Below, in pieces: positions 5,867-14,053 of a stretch of DNA of 18,411 nt. The notes beneath the pieces were generated by a model that saw only the letters and a list, made by a program, of their open reading frames with translations, made no database searches and had not been told where the DNA came from. Position 1 is the stretch's first letter; every line of letters starts with the position of its first letter. The position numbers and the translations under genes are program-made. The DNA comes from CAZKUN01 sp964555935. GTDB lineage: Bacteria; Armatimonadota; Zipacnadia; Zipacnadales; VGFC01. The stretch covers positions 1-18,411 of the forward strand of contig CAZKUN010000187.1 of the NCBI GenBank assembly GCA_964555935.1. The letters are read 5' to 3'.

Positions 5867-7003
5867 ATGTCTGAGACTGGTCCATCGCCGGACGGCGGTG
5901 CCGGACGGATCGACAGGGCAGAGATCGACGCCGCGAAGGGGCGGCTGGATCGCATAGTCAGCGATGTCTGCGGGGCCTGCGAGCTGAACTGCTGCCTCGA
6001 GGGCACGATGGCGGGCACCGACGACATGCACCGAATTGCCAAGGCCTGTCGCCGGTCGCCCGAGTTCAAGAGCCGCGTGATTTCCGAACTTCGGGCCCGC
6101 GCGTTGGAACTGAGGCGCGACCTCGAGGGCATGGAGACAACGTCGCGATTGCTCAAGGCTCGCTTCGCCCAGGATCGGGCCGAAGACCTCGGGCGGCTCG
6201 ACGACTCGCTGGCTCGCTGGCGAGCGTTCTGCGACTTCCTCGACAACGACTTCGAGGCCAGTTCCAACGATCTTGTTCACTGCCTGATGTTCAGCGCAAT
6301 CCGCGCGATGGCGCTGCGAGCAATGACGGCGTTCCCCGGCGGAGCGAACGTTCTGCCCGCCCTGGCCGGCCCCGGCACGTCGTTCCAGGTCGGGCGGCGA
6401 GGAGTGAAGCCGGACCGGTGCATCTTCCACCGCGAAACGTGCATGGTCGCCGAGGCCAAACCGCACAAGTGCGCGGATTTTTATTGCAGCACGGAGCCAG
6501 GACTAATCGACCGCGTCACTGACCAGATGACTATCGATGAATTCGTTCTGGCGCATTTCGAGAGCCAAACACGACCCGAGATACTCCGGCTCCTCGATAT
6601 CGAACTATCGATGGGCCCAGAACACGTGGCATCCAAGGTCATCGTCGGGGGTGGCGGGGACTTCGCAGATGGCGTGGCGGCTCAACTGCGTAGCGCGTTC
6701 GCAGGCGTCACCGAGAAGTGCATCGAGGGCGGTCACCTGGATGTGCAGGTGGACATCCCACCGCCCACCTCAGATTCGTGCGCGCGCCCATTGGTCGTGC
6801 ATTGCGCGACGGCGGACGCCGTGGGAGTTTACGAGCTGTCGGTTATGCTCGTACGGGCTCGGGGGGAAACACTGCATCCAGTCGTGGTTGTGGTCGCTGA
6901 CGAATGGAGGCCGTGCGCCGGCACAGAACACCCGCTCTGGCGCGAACGCGCGATCTCCCAGCCACTGAGCGCTCTCGCGCTGATTGCCATAGTGGAGGAG
7001 TGA
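5867..7003 (+). CDS. Large YkgJ-like cysteine-cluster protein
   Basis: This 378-residue protein is only partly recognisable. It has a CxxCxxxCC cluster (Cys35, Cys38, Cys42, Cys43) and a second group of Cys185, Cys192, Cys202 and Cys207 in the pattern C-x6-C-x9-C-x4-C, with KPHKC resembling the RPxxC of the YkgJ/UPF0153 family of putative zinc- or iron-chelating proteins. In typical family members of about 100-150 residues the two groups are close; here about 140 residues of largely helical, Arg/Leu-rich sequence separate them. Residues 210-378 match nothing I know. There is no signal peptide or membrane segment, so it is probably cytoplasmic. The start lies eight bases after the tsaD stop, so it closes the operon. 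Function is unknown; metal binding is an inference. Confidence 0.75.
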   Translation: MSETGPSPDGGAGRIDRAEIDAAKGRLDRIVSDVCGACELNCCLEGTMAGTDDMHRIAKACRRSPEFKSRVISELRARALELRRDLEGMETTSRLLKARFAQDRAEDLGRLDDSLARWRAFCDFLDNDFEASSNDLVHCLMFSAIRAMALRAMTAFPGGANVLPALAGPGTSFQVGRRGVKPDRCIFHRETCMVAEAKPHKCADFYCSTEPGLIDRVTDQMTIDEFVLAHFESQTRPEILRLLDIELSMGPEHVASKVIVGGGGDFADGVAAQLRSAFAGVTEKCIEGGHLDVQVDIPPPTSDSCARPLVVHCATADAVGVYELSVMLVRARGETLHPVVVVVADEWRPCAGTEHPLWRERAISQPLSALALIAIVEE

Positions 7004-7010
7004 CGACGCG

Positions 7011-7712
7011 TCAGGCAACCGGTTCGATGACGAATTTGTAGCCAACTCCAGGCACTGTGATCAGGAAGCGTGGAGTACGCGGGTTCTCTTCGATCTTGGC
7101 GCGAACGCGGCCGACATGCACGTCTAGCGTGCGGCTGTCGATGGAACTGTCGTACCCCCAAATCGTCTCCAGCAGCTCCTCGCGGTGCATCATCTTGCCG
7201 GAACTCCGCGCGAGCATGTGCAGGAGTTCGAATTCCTTCGGCGTGAAGCGAATCTGTTCGCCGCGGACCACAACCTCGTGCTTAATTGCATCGATTCTGA
7301 TGTCGCCGAAGTCCATCGTTTCCTCGGCGAGAGACGCTCGAGCATACTCTCCCGCGCGTCTCACGAGCGCTCGGATCCTGGCCACCAGTTCACGAATCTG
7401 TACCGGTTTGCGGGCGAAATCATCAGCCCCAGCAGCCAGTGCCGCAACGGCATCGCGCTCGTCCGTGCGGGCCGAGACCACGATGATGGGCACGTGAGAG
7501 CGCGTGCGCACGCGTTGGCACACCTCGACGCCCTCCAAGTCGGGCAGCATCAAGTCGAGGAGGATGAGGTCCGGATCATCCTCACCTTGCCGTAGGAGAC
7601 CATCGACTCCGTTGGCCGCGGTGAGCACCTCGAAGCCAGCTTCTTCTAGACCAGTCGTGAGCAGTAGCCGCACCGACTCATCATCTTCGATGACAAGTAT
7701 GGTATCGGGCAT
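7011..7712 (-). CDS. OmpR/PhoB-type response regulator
   Basis: The 233-residue product has an N-terminal receiver domain (about 4-115) with the acidic pair Asp10-Asp11, phospho-acceptor Asp53 in LLDLMLPD, Ser80 in VVSAR, and Lys102 in ARKP. A winged-helix DNA-binding domain follows (about 135-230), with RFTPKEFELLHMLARSSGK, the recognition stretch SRTLDVHVGRVRAKIE, and GVGYKF. It should bind DNA as a dimer on phosphorylation. AGGAGG nine bases upstream supports ATG 7712. No histidine kinase is present in the window, so its phosphate donor must be encoded elsewhere. It is last in a minus-strand operon, 30 bases behind the BldC-like gene, and converges on the preceding plus-strand gene with only seven bases between stop codons. 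Confidence 0.95.
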   Translation of the reverse strand: MPDTILVIEDDESVRLLLTTGLEEAGFEVLTAANGVDGLLRQGEDDPDLILLDLMLPDLEGVEVCQRVRTRSHVPIIVVSARTDERDAVAALAAGADDFARKPVQIRELVARIRALVRRAGEYARASLAEETMDFGDIRIDAIKHEVVVRGEQIRFTPKEFELLHMLARSSGKMMHREELLETIWGYDSSIDSRTLDVHVGRVRAKIEENPRTPRFLITVPGVGYKFVIEPVA

Positions 7713-7742
7713 GCGCTGCTGCCTCCTATGTGAGTCGCAGGA

Positions 7743-8483
7743 TCAGATGGCGTTCTCGTCTTCCAAGTCAGTGTCCTTCACCGCCTCCGCACGCTTCCGC
7801 TCCAGGCCGAGGGCGGGGATGCCCTGCCGTTCCATGAACCCCAGCACATCTGAAAGGCGGAAACGGCGTTGGTTGCCCGGCGTCCGGTAGTGCGCGAGCA
7901 GTCCCCTGTTGGTATAGCGCCGAACGGTGGTTGGGCACACATCGAGCAGCTTCGCGGTCTCCTGGAGCGTAAGATGGGGATCAAGAAGGCGCTGTATCAG
8001 GTCCTCTCGAGTTTCGGTAGCCGTTCGTTTTGGTGGCCGCTCAGGAAGAGGCTCCAGACCCAGAGGCAGCGTCGCCTGATCTTGCCCCGGGCCGCTGGTT
8101 GGCGTATCGAGTTCAGTGGGGTTGGCGGGGCTTGCAGCCTGCACGTCTGCGACAGGACCCGGCGCCTGCGAGTCATGGCCGCCCGTGTCGACGATATCAA
8201 CCGGGGCCGGATCGAGCGTGTCATCGCCGGCAGCGATCGACTCTTGATCGCCCGGCGCGGGCTCAGCATCCGACTGCGTCGCCGCATCGGCCGTCTCGAC
8301 TTCGGCCGATTCGGCTGGCTCGCCGGACTCCAGGTCTGCTATCTCGTCGGCTCCAGGATCTGCGTCCGAGGCCGATTCCACCTCTGGTGGGGGGCCGGAC
8401 GGGGGAGTCGGCGGCGGGCCGTCCGCGGGCGCCCCGCCGCGCACAGAGCGCTGTCTCGATCGAGTCCATTCATGTGCTGCCAT
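7743..8483 (-). CDS. BldC/MerR-like helix-turn-helix protein with a long acidic N-terminal tail
   Basis: The C-terminal part (about 165-220) is a single excisionase/BldC-type winged HTH: LTLQETAKLLDVCPTTVRRY forms the helix-turn-helix and RTPGNQRRFRLSDV the wing and following helix, matching the RTPGGHRRF pattern of BldC-like proteins. Residues 1-150 are low complexity, rich in Asp, Glu, Pro and Ala, and probably disordered. BldC-like proteins bind direct repeats cooperatively and regulate promoters; no ligand domain is present, unlike classical MerR. GGAG nine bases upstream supports ATG 8483. It sits between a TPR lipoprotein gene and a response regulator gene in one operon, which suggests a shared regulatory task. 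The tail may mediate protein contacts. Confidence 0.85.
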   Translation of the reverse strand: MAAHEWTRSRQRSVRGGAPADGPPPTPPSGPPPEVESASDADPGADEIADLESGEPAESAEVETADAATQSDAEPAPGDQESIAAGDDTLDPAPVDIVDTGGHDSQAPGPVADVQAASPANPTELDTPTSGPGQDQATLPLGLEPLPERPPKRTATETREDLIQRLLDPHLTLQETAKLLDVCPTTVRRYTNRGLLAHYRTPGNQRRFRLSDVLGFMERQGIPALGLERKRAEAVKDTDLEDENAI

Positions 8484-8520
8484 TTGACATGCTCCGCGCG
8501 ACCGAATCTGTGTTGCTGCA

Positions 8521-9618
8521 TCAGCCCGACGAGCTGACGGGCGTACGGTGCCCGACTCGACGGAGTTCCTTCTGAGTGGATTTCAGTGCTCTCAGGTATG
8601 TGGCGCGGCGGCTATCGCCGCCGACATCGACATATGTGAGCGCGCTCACCACGGCTTCGCCGGCAAGACTATACGCATAGAGGCGACCGGCGTTTGCCGC
8701 TCCTCGATCTGCAGGGGCATCGATGCCCTGCACCAATGACTCCACATCGGTCAGTCGTTCGCGAACTCGAGCGGTCTCCGCGAGCGCATGCTCCCGATGC
8801 AACGCACCATTGCCGAGTTCTGCGAGCGTGGCCCCGATGCCTGCCGTGATCTTCGTGACTGTCTGATCGGCAACGTCGGCCATCAGGTCATACGTCGCGT
8901 TCGTGGTCTTGCCGGCGGCCCGCTCTATCGTGAGTGACTCGCGGACAGCTGCCAGAGCCTCATCGAGTCGCCCGGACTTCGCGTACAAGGACGCGAGGCG
9001 ATTCAATGCATCAGTCTTCGCGATGCCCTGGAGACCATCCACGATAAGCCGCAGTGCCTTCTCCGCATCTTCGGGGTGACCAGCCTCGAGCGCCATGCGC
9101 GCCCATTGTTCCTGAATGCGCCGGTCACCGATGGTCTCGGCGGCGGCCTCTATGAGCCTCCGGGCGCCCACTGTCCGACCGCTGTGCTGCAGGGCGTTCG
9201 CTAGGCCGAGGATGGCATCTACATTCCTCGGCGCGAAGAGCAGAACCTCCCGATAGAGGGCGACCGCATCAGGCCAGAGGGCCCGATGCGAATGGAGCCG
9301 GGCCAAGGCGAGGCGTGGTGAGATCGCAGTCGGTTCGAGTTGTGCGGCCCGAAGCCAGTCACGTTCAGCCGCCGCGTCGTTGCCCTGCATGAGGTGCAAC
9401 TCCGCGCGGAGGTCGAGCACCTCGACTGACCTGCGCCCGGCGTCGGAGACGCGGTTCAGCACGTCGATTGCCGCGCCCACCTTGCCCTCAGCCACCAGGC
9501 GCCTGGCAGCCTCCGTGGGGGAGGCGGACCGGCTTGGCTGGGCCGTAGCGCACGCAACGAGGAGGCCAGCGACCAGCCCGACCGCCCACATTCCGCATCG
9601 TTGCCGTGCCGTCATCAT
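8521..9618 (-). CDS. TPR-repeat lipoprotein
   Basis: The 365-residue product starts with a lipoprotein signal: a basic N-terminus, a hydrophobic core (about 10-21) and the lipobox LVAC with Cys23. The remainder is mostly helical and contains several TPR-like units, for example RLVAEGKVGAAIDVLNRV, ALYREVLLFAPRNVDAILGLANAL and NRLASLYAKSGRLDEALAAV. It is likely anchored on the outer face of the membrane as a protein-binding scaffold. The start is ATG 9618, not the in-frame ATG 9654: the upstream gene ends in an ATGA overlap exactly here, implying coupled translation, and the shorter start gives a proper signal peptide. Function is unknown. Confidence 0.8.
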   Translation of the reverse strand: MMTARQRCGMWAVGLVAGLLVACATAQPSRSASPTEAARRLVAEGKVGAAIDVLNRVSDAGRRSVEVLDLRAELHLMQGNDAAAERDWLRAAQLEPTAISPRLALARLHSHRALWPDAVALYREVLLFAPRNVDAILGLANALQHSGRTVGARRLIEAAAETIGDRRIQEQWARMALEAGHPEDAEKALRLIVDGLQGIAKTDALNRLASLYAKSGRLDEALAAVRESLTIERAAGKTTNATYDLMADVADQTVTKITAGIGATLAELGNGALHREHALAETARVRERLTDVESLVQGIDAPADRGAANAGRLYAYSLAGEAVVSALTYVDVGGDSRRATYLRALKSTQKELRRVGHRTPVSSSG

Positions 9619-10964
9619 GGTTGGCTTTCGCACGTCGCGCGTGCCTGCTCGCATGTCCTCGCGGCCTGCGCATTGGCGGCCGCATCCGGGCCGCCGCCAG
9701 CGGCTTCAGACCGGAATTGCGTGGCGGCCTCGGTGTATTTCTGCGCCGCCTGCGCCATCTCGCCGCGTTCGCGCAGGCTGTCAGCTTGTGCCCGCGTAGC
9801 TGCTGCGGAGCTTTGCTGGGAAGTGTCTGGTGCCGCTGTTGCGACCGGTTTGGGCGGATGCACTTCGACCTTGATGCGCCCGCTTCCCGTGGGGGGGTCG
9901 CGTTCTGGCTCAACCACCGGCGTCGCCCCGACCGGAACGCCTATTGCGCCGGGCGTCCCTGGAGAGACCACATCGGCCGTGGTCTCCGGGAGCCGAGATG
10001 TGCCGCTGAAGCCATCGTCGGCCAACGTGCTCGGCCCAGGATTAAGGCGTGGAAGCGTCCCAGGCGTCGTGGTTGGCGGCGGGAGCGGCCCCAGTGGTGG
10101 AGGCGGTGGAGGCGCGACTTGCCGCCGGGCGGGCGTTGATGGAGGCGGGCTGCTCTGTGCCGCGCCAGGAAGTGGACCAATCCAGGTGGGCTGAAAGATC
10201 GTGTAACTGTCGTCGATCGCCTGCACGATCGGGCCTGGGTTCTGGGCGACCATGTTGCCCGAGCCTCGCTGTGACCTGCCCCCAGCCATGCGCCAAGCGT
10301 CTTGCGCTCGAGACCGCGGTTCTGTCTGTGACGGATCAAGTTGAGCGGCCTCGGCAAATGCTTCGTAGGCAGCGGCATACTGCCCGGTCGCATAGAGTTC
10401 GCTGGCCTGGGCCATCTGGTGATCGTAGGCGCGGCGGCTCTGCGCATCCGGCGATGTTCGCTGGTAGAGGGCCCACGCCCCAACCGAGAAGACGACAACC
10501 GCCATGAACACGCCAACAGCGACAGGGATGAGACCCCCCCCTGTCGCTAGGAGACGCTGCCATCCCGCGTGCTCCATGTCGCCCGACGGGTGAGTGATTG
10601 CTCGGCGGGCCACCTCGGCTTGCTCGCGGACCGGGTCCATGTCCGGATCCAGTTCCAGCGCTCGCCGGAATTCCCGGAGGGCATCCTCGGGAGCCTCGAT
10701 TGCCAGGTACACCTCACCCAATGCAACGTGGGTTTGGGCAACGTTAGGGTGGGCGACCGTGGACGATCTAGCCAGTTCGAGCGCGCACTTCAGATCCCCG
10801 CCAGCCAGACATTCGCGCGCTGACGCTACCTGGGCGTGGGCCCGGTCGGCGGCCGAGATGGCACGCCCTTCCGTCGCCGCTCCCACACTGGCCAGGTTGG
10901 CCCCACAACGAGTGCAGAAGGGGGCATCAGGTAAGTTGCGCGTTCCACACGCGCTGCAGACCAT
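9615..10964 (-). CDS. Zinc-ribbon membrane protein with TPR repeats and a proline-rich linker
   Basis: This 449-residue protein has an N-terminal zinc ribbon (Cys3, Cys6, Cys17, Cys20), a TPR segment (about 40-125), one membrane helix (about 144-167), another TPR-like pair (about 178-225), a proline-rich linker (about 262-310, with seven prolines in a row near 285) and a helical, alanine-rich C-terminal segment (385-445). The cytoplasmic side probably carries the zinc ribbon and the outer side the linker, but orientation is inferred. The start has a strong AGGAG six bases upstream. It is first in a four-gene operon with a TPR lipoprotein and two DNA-binding proteins, so an envelope-sensing or scaffold role is plausible. 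I do not recognise a named family beyond the zinc ribbon and TPR. Confidence 0.85.
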   Translation of the reverse strand: MVCSACGTRNLPDAPFCTRCGANLASVGAATEGRAISAADRAHAQVASARECLAGGDLKCALELARSSTVAHPNVAQTHVALGEVYLAIEAPEDALREFRRALELDPDMDPVREQAEVARRAITHPSGDMEHAGWQRLLATGGGLIPVAVGVFMAVVVFSVGAWALYQRTSPDAQSRRAYDHQMAQASELYATGQYAAAYEAFAEAAQLDPSQTEPRSRAQDAWRMAGGRSQRGSGNMVAQNPGPIVQAIDDSYTIFQPTWIGPLPGAAQSSPPPSTPARRQVAPPPPPPLGPLPPPTTTPGTLPRLNPGPSTLADDGFSGTSRLPETTADVVSPGTPGAIGVPVGATPVVEPERDPPTGSGRIKVEVHPPKPVATAAPDTSQQSSAAATRAQADSLRERGEMAQAAQKYTEAATQFRSEAAGGGPDAAANAQAARTCEQARATCESQP

Positions 10965-10986
10965 AGTTATCTCCTTTGGTGCTCAT

Positions 10987-11004
10987 TGGTGCCATCCGGC
11001 ACCA
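10987..11004 (-). promoter_or_regulatory. Leader hairpin before the TPR operon
   Basis: TGGTGCC (10987-10993) pairs perfectly with GGCACCA (10998-11004) around a four-base loop. In the minus-strand mRNA this lies about 12 bases after the predicted start and about 11 bases before the AGGAG Shine-Dalgarno. A further GGTGC copy lies at 10976-10980, between the hairpin and the ribosome site, so alternative pairing is possible. No protein ligand or riboswitch is recognised. Confidence 0.45.
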
Positions 11005-11022
11005 CTCACGGCGCCCTGAGGC

Positions 11023-11051
11023 ATTTTATCCCAGCCGGTCAATGGTGTCAA
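11023..11051 (-). promoter_or_regulatory. Promoter of the TPR/response-regulator operon
   Basis: On the minus strand a perfect TTGACA (11046-11051), 17 bases, then TAAAAT (11023-11028). Transcription should begin about 11016 and cover the four minus-strand genes down to 7011; no other good promoter was seen inside that operon. Confidence 0.82.
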
Positions 11052-11146
11052 CGAGGCGCGAGCGCCGACGAAAGGCCTGAACCCGCACCAAAGCGAACAG
11101 TAACCGTGCCGCCTACAGTCCCTCGAAGGGCCCGGAGGAAGCCGCG

Positions 11147-12729
11147 ATGGCGCGACGCTCGATGACTCGCCGAGACTTCGTGAAGGCGTCCGCCGCAGGC
11201 GGGGCTGGCGCGCTCATCCCATCGGCAATCACCTCGCAGACCGCGGGCAGACCCCGTGCAGAGAAGGTCCAGCCCAACGTGCTGCTGATGATGACCGACC
11301 AGCACAGCGCGCGCGTGCTCTTGAGCCGCGGCCATCCTCATGTACGCACGCCGCACCTGGATCGCCTCGCGCGCGGGGGCGTCACATTCGAGAATGCGAT
11401 ATGCACGTACCCCGTCTGCACAGCGTCCCGGGGTTCCATTGTCACCGGTCGTTGGCCCCACGTTCGCGGCCCTCACCTTAACGTCGGATCGACCGAGAGT
11501 GACGCCAACAAGGGCCTTCAGCCGGACGCGATCATGACGGAGACCGTGCTGTCAGAGCGCGGATATCGGACGACGCACCAAGGCAAGTGGCACATTGGCG
11601 ACCTCTCACGACACGCGTGCTACGCGGGGTCTGGACACTACCATCGGGAACACTGGAAGGCGCTGCAGGAATGGCGGAAAACCCATCCAGTCGACGCACC
11701 CCCCGGAGATGCAGAGCTGTACGGGTGGCCGCTGTACATGACCGAGCCGGTGAAGGCCGCGCACGAGGCCTGGGCCAAGTCTGCTCAAGACATCTCGCTG
11801 ATCGGGCGAGTGGCGCTCCCGCTGGAAATCGACAAGACCACGTGGGTCACGGACCGCGTCATTGGCGACCTGCGCGAATCCGAAGGCCATCCATTCATGG
11901 CCACGTGGTCCGTCGCCCCCCGCACGCATTTTGGGCCGTCCAGGACCCGTACTACAGCCGCGTCGACCCACGCGACATTGAGTTGCCGCCTAGCCAGACC
12001 CGCCCACCCCATTTCGACCGCGAACCGGCGGCGCGCCTTGCTGACCTCCTCGGCGAGGACGGGATGAGAGAGTACCTGCGGTGCTACTATGGCCTGGTCA
12101 TGCAGGTTGATGACCAAGTGGGGCGGGTCATCAAGGTTCTCGAGGACTCCGGGCGCCTTGATGACACGATAATCGTGTTCACCTCAGACCACGGCGACAT
12201 GCAGGCCGCTCACCAGCATGTGGGCAAGGGTACAAGCGCATTCTATGACGAAGTGATTGGCGTTCCGCTGATCATCCGGTATCCGCGTGCAATCGGTGGA
12301 AACAGGCGCGTCCAGACCCATGTCAGTGGAGTGGATGTCATGCCGACAATCCTCGATTACTGTGGATTCGCCGCGCCAGCCCAGTGTCAGGGCACGAGCC
12401 TTCGACCGTTAATCGAGGGACACGAGGACCTCAGCCGACCGGGATTCTGCGAGCGAACGCACCCGACGGCCCAAGCGGTGGGGCGAGCGATCCGGACGCG
12501 CCAGTGGAAACTGGCAATCAACCTTGAGAACTGGTCGACGGGGCATGAGTCGTTCACGTACAGATGGCCACTGGAGCTATACGACCTGAGCGCCGATCCA
12601 GGGGAGACGGTGAACGTCGGTGGTCAGCCGAAGTACAGCAAGGTCCGCCGCCGACTACTGAACCGTCTGCTGGCGTGGATGGACGAAACAGACGACGCGT
12701 GGCTCGACAGACTGCCCGCGGAATTGTGA
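11147..12729 (+). pseudogene. Tat-signal sulfatase split by a frameshift
   Basis: The intended product is an alkaline-phosphatase-superfamily sulfatase hydrolysing a sulfate ester outside the cytoplasm. The N-terminal frame (11147-12067) has a twin-arginine signal RRDFVK, the metal site TDQH (50-53) and the formylglycine motif CTASR (Cys91). The C-terminal part continues one frame over from about 11922 to 12729, with TSDHGDM and a normal sulfatase end (WPLELYDLSADPGE). The switch falls at a run of six C (11916-11921): adding one C restores VAPPHAFWAV. Everything else is well conserved, so this is either a recent mutation or a sequencing error. As read, the first frame ends at 12067 after about 50 garbled residues; the second could start only internally, e.g. 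ATG 12064. GGAGGAA lies six bases before ATG 11147. Natural substrate unknown. Confidence 0.85.
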
Positions 12730-12734
12730 TCGCG

Positions 12735-12763
12735 TTGACAGGGGCCACGGGCGACGTTAGAAT
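12735..12763 (+). promoter_or_regulatory. Promoter of the molybdenum-cofactor operon
   Basis: A perfect TTGACA (12735-12740), 17 bases, then TAGAAT (12758-12763), starting transcription near 12770 and leaving a 39-base leader to moeA. The promoter begins five bases after the sulfatase stop codon. A five-base inverted repeat, GGCGA (12750-12754) and TCGCC (12763-12767), flanks the -10 and could be part of an operator. The leader is too short for a Moco riboswitch. Confidence 0.82.
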
Positions 12764-12808
12764 CGCCGTCACGCCGGTCGGAACTCAGACTACTTAGGAA
12801 GCGCGCCG

Positions 12809-14053
12809 ATGCGAGGGCAGCCCAAGGGATTCTTCAGCCTCAAGACGCTTGACGACGTGCGACAGATCGAGACCGAATTCTTCGCCGAGTTACGCGTGGG
12901 CGTGGAGTCGGTCGATTCGCTCGGCGCCTTGGGGCGCGTGCTGGCCGAGGACGTGTCATCGCCGTCTCCGCTTCCCCACTTCAACCGCTCCGTCGTGGAC
13001 GGCTACGCGGTGCGGGCGGCGGACACCGCAGGGGCAACGTCGGGCCTCCCAGCATACGTGGAGCTGGTGGGAGCCGTCGAGATGGGCCAGCCTACCAACC
13101 TTCAGCCGAAGCCGGGCGAGACGGTCGAGGTCCCCACGGGCGGCATGATGCCGGCGGGGACGGATGCGGCGGTGATGATCGAGCACACGGAACTTCTGGG
13201 CGAAACGACCGTTGAGATCGGCAGGCCGGTGTCGCCAGGGCAGAACGTAATCCGTATCGGCGAGGACATCCCCGCCGGCGAGGTCTGCCTGCGAGCGGGA
13301 ACGCGACTGGGCGCCGGCGATCTCGCGCTGCTGGGCACCGTCGGTGTGACGAGCGTGCCCGTCTACCGACAGCCAACCGTAGCAGTGCTCTCGACCGGCG
13401 ATGAGGTCGTCCCCCCGGACGCGGAACCCGGGCCAGCCCAGGTACGTGACGCGAACTGGTGGGGGCTGGACGCGATGATCCGCGAGGCTGGCGGCGCGTG
13501 CCAGTTCGGCGGGATCATTAACGATACGGAGCGCTCGCTAGCGGACGCGGCGAGCGAGGCCCACGCCACTGCGGACGTCGTCATCATCAGCGGAGGCAGT
13601 TCGGTGGGCGAGCGGGACTTCGCCAAACAGGTGTTGGATGCCCTGGGGGAGCCCGGTGTCTTGGTTCACGGCGTCGCCCTCAAGCCGGGGAAGCCGACGA
13701 TCATCGGCCTGGCGGACGGGAAGCCGGTGTTCGGGTTGCCCGGACACCCGTTGAGCGCAATGGTGAGCTTCCACCGGATCGTCCGACCCATCGTCCGACG
13801 CATGGGTGGCGAGACAGACCTTTGGGAGCCGGTGGCATCCGCGAGACTGTCGCGCAAGGTCGCGTCAGACTCCGGGCGAACTGAGTATGTCCGCGTGCGG
13901 CTGGAGCACGCTGCGGGCGAGACGGTCGCAGAGCCGCTATTCGGCAAGTCGGCCGCGCTGTCGAGCCTGATCGCAGCGCGAGGCCTCGTCGAGATTCCCC
14001 TCGGCGTCGAGGGTCTGGATGCAGACACACCGGTGGACGTGCTACTCCTATAG
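12809..14053 (+). CDS. moeA: Molybdopterin molybdotransferase MoeA
   Basis: MoeA inserts molybdenum (or tungsten) into adenylylated molybdopterin, the last common step of Moco synthesis, in the cytoplasm. The 414-residue product has all standard parts: an N-terminal domain with FNRSVVDGYAVRA, a central PTGGMMPAGTDAAVMIE segment, the MogA-like domain with VLSTGDEV, SGGSSVGERDF and LKPGKPT, then GLPGHPLSAMVSF and the small C-terminal beta domain. AGGAAG precedes ATG 12809. It is the first gene of the operon and is followed at 14109 by a second MoeA with an extra domain. Two MoeA proteins in one genome may differ in metal or substrate, but nothing in this sequence proves that. Confidence 0.96.
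   Translation: MRGQPKGFFSLKTLDDVRQIETEFFAELRVGVESVDSLGALGRVLAEDVSSPSPLPHFNRSVVDGYAVRAADTAGATSGLPAYVELVGAVEMGQPTNLQPKPGETVEVPTGGMMPAGTDAAVMIEHTELLGETTVEIGRPVSPGQNVIRIGEDIPAGEVCLRAGTRLGAGDLALLGTVGVTSVPVYRQPTVAVLSTGDEVVPPDAEPGPAQVRDANWWGLDAMIREAGGACQFGGIINDTERSLADAASEAHATADVVIISGGSSVGERDFAKQVLDALGEPGVLVHGVALKPGKPTIIGLADGKPVFGLPGHPLSAMVSFHRIVRPIVRRMGGETDLWEPVASARLSRKVASDSGRTEYVRVRLEHAAGETVAEPLFGKSAALSSLIAARGLVEIPLGVEGLDADTPVDVLLL

Noticed and set aside
5537..6466. A 309-codon open frame on the minus strand opposite tsaD and the cysteine-cluster gene.
   Set aside because: It runs antisense to two well-supported genes, shows no motif, and has shadow-type Arg/Ala/Pro composition.
7001..7013. A TGACG-ACG-CGTCA hairpin between convergent stop codons as a terminator.
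   Set aside because: The five-pair stem largely arises from the two facing stop codons and has no T-run.
7869..8537. A 222-codon plus-strand frame opposite the BldC-like gene.
   Set aside because: It is antisense to a gene with a clear HTH domain and ribosome site, and its composition is Arg/Gly-rich.
11147..12729. Programmed ribosomal frameshifting in the sulfatase.
   Set aside because: A plain C6 run is not a classic slippery site, no stimulatory pseudoknot was evident, and sulfatases are not known to use it; mutation or sequencing error is simpler.
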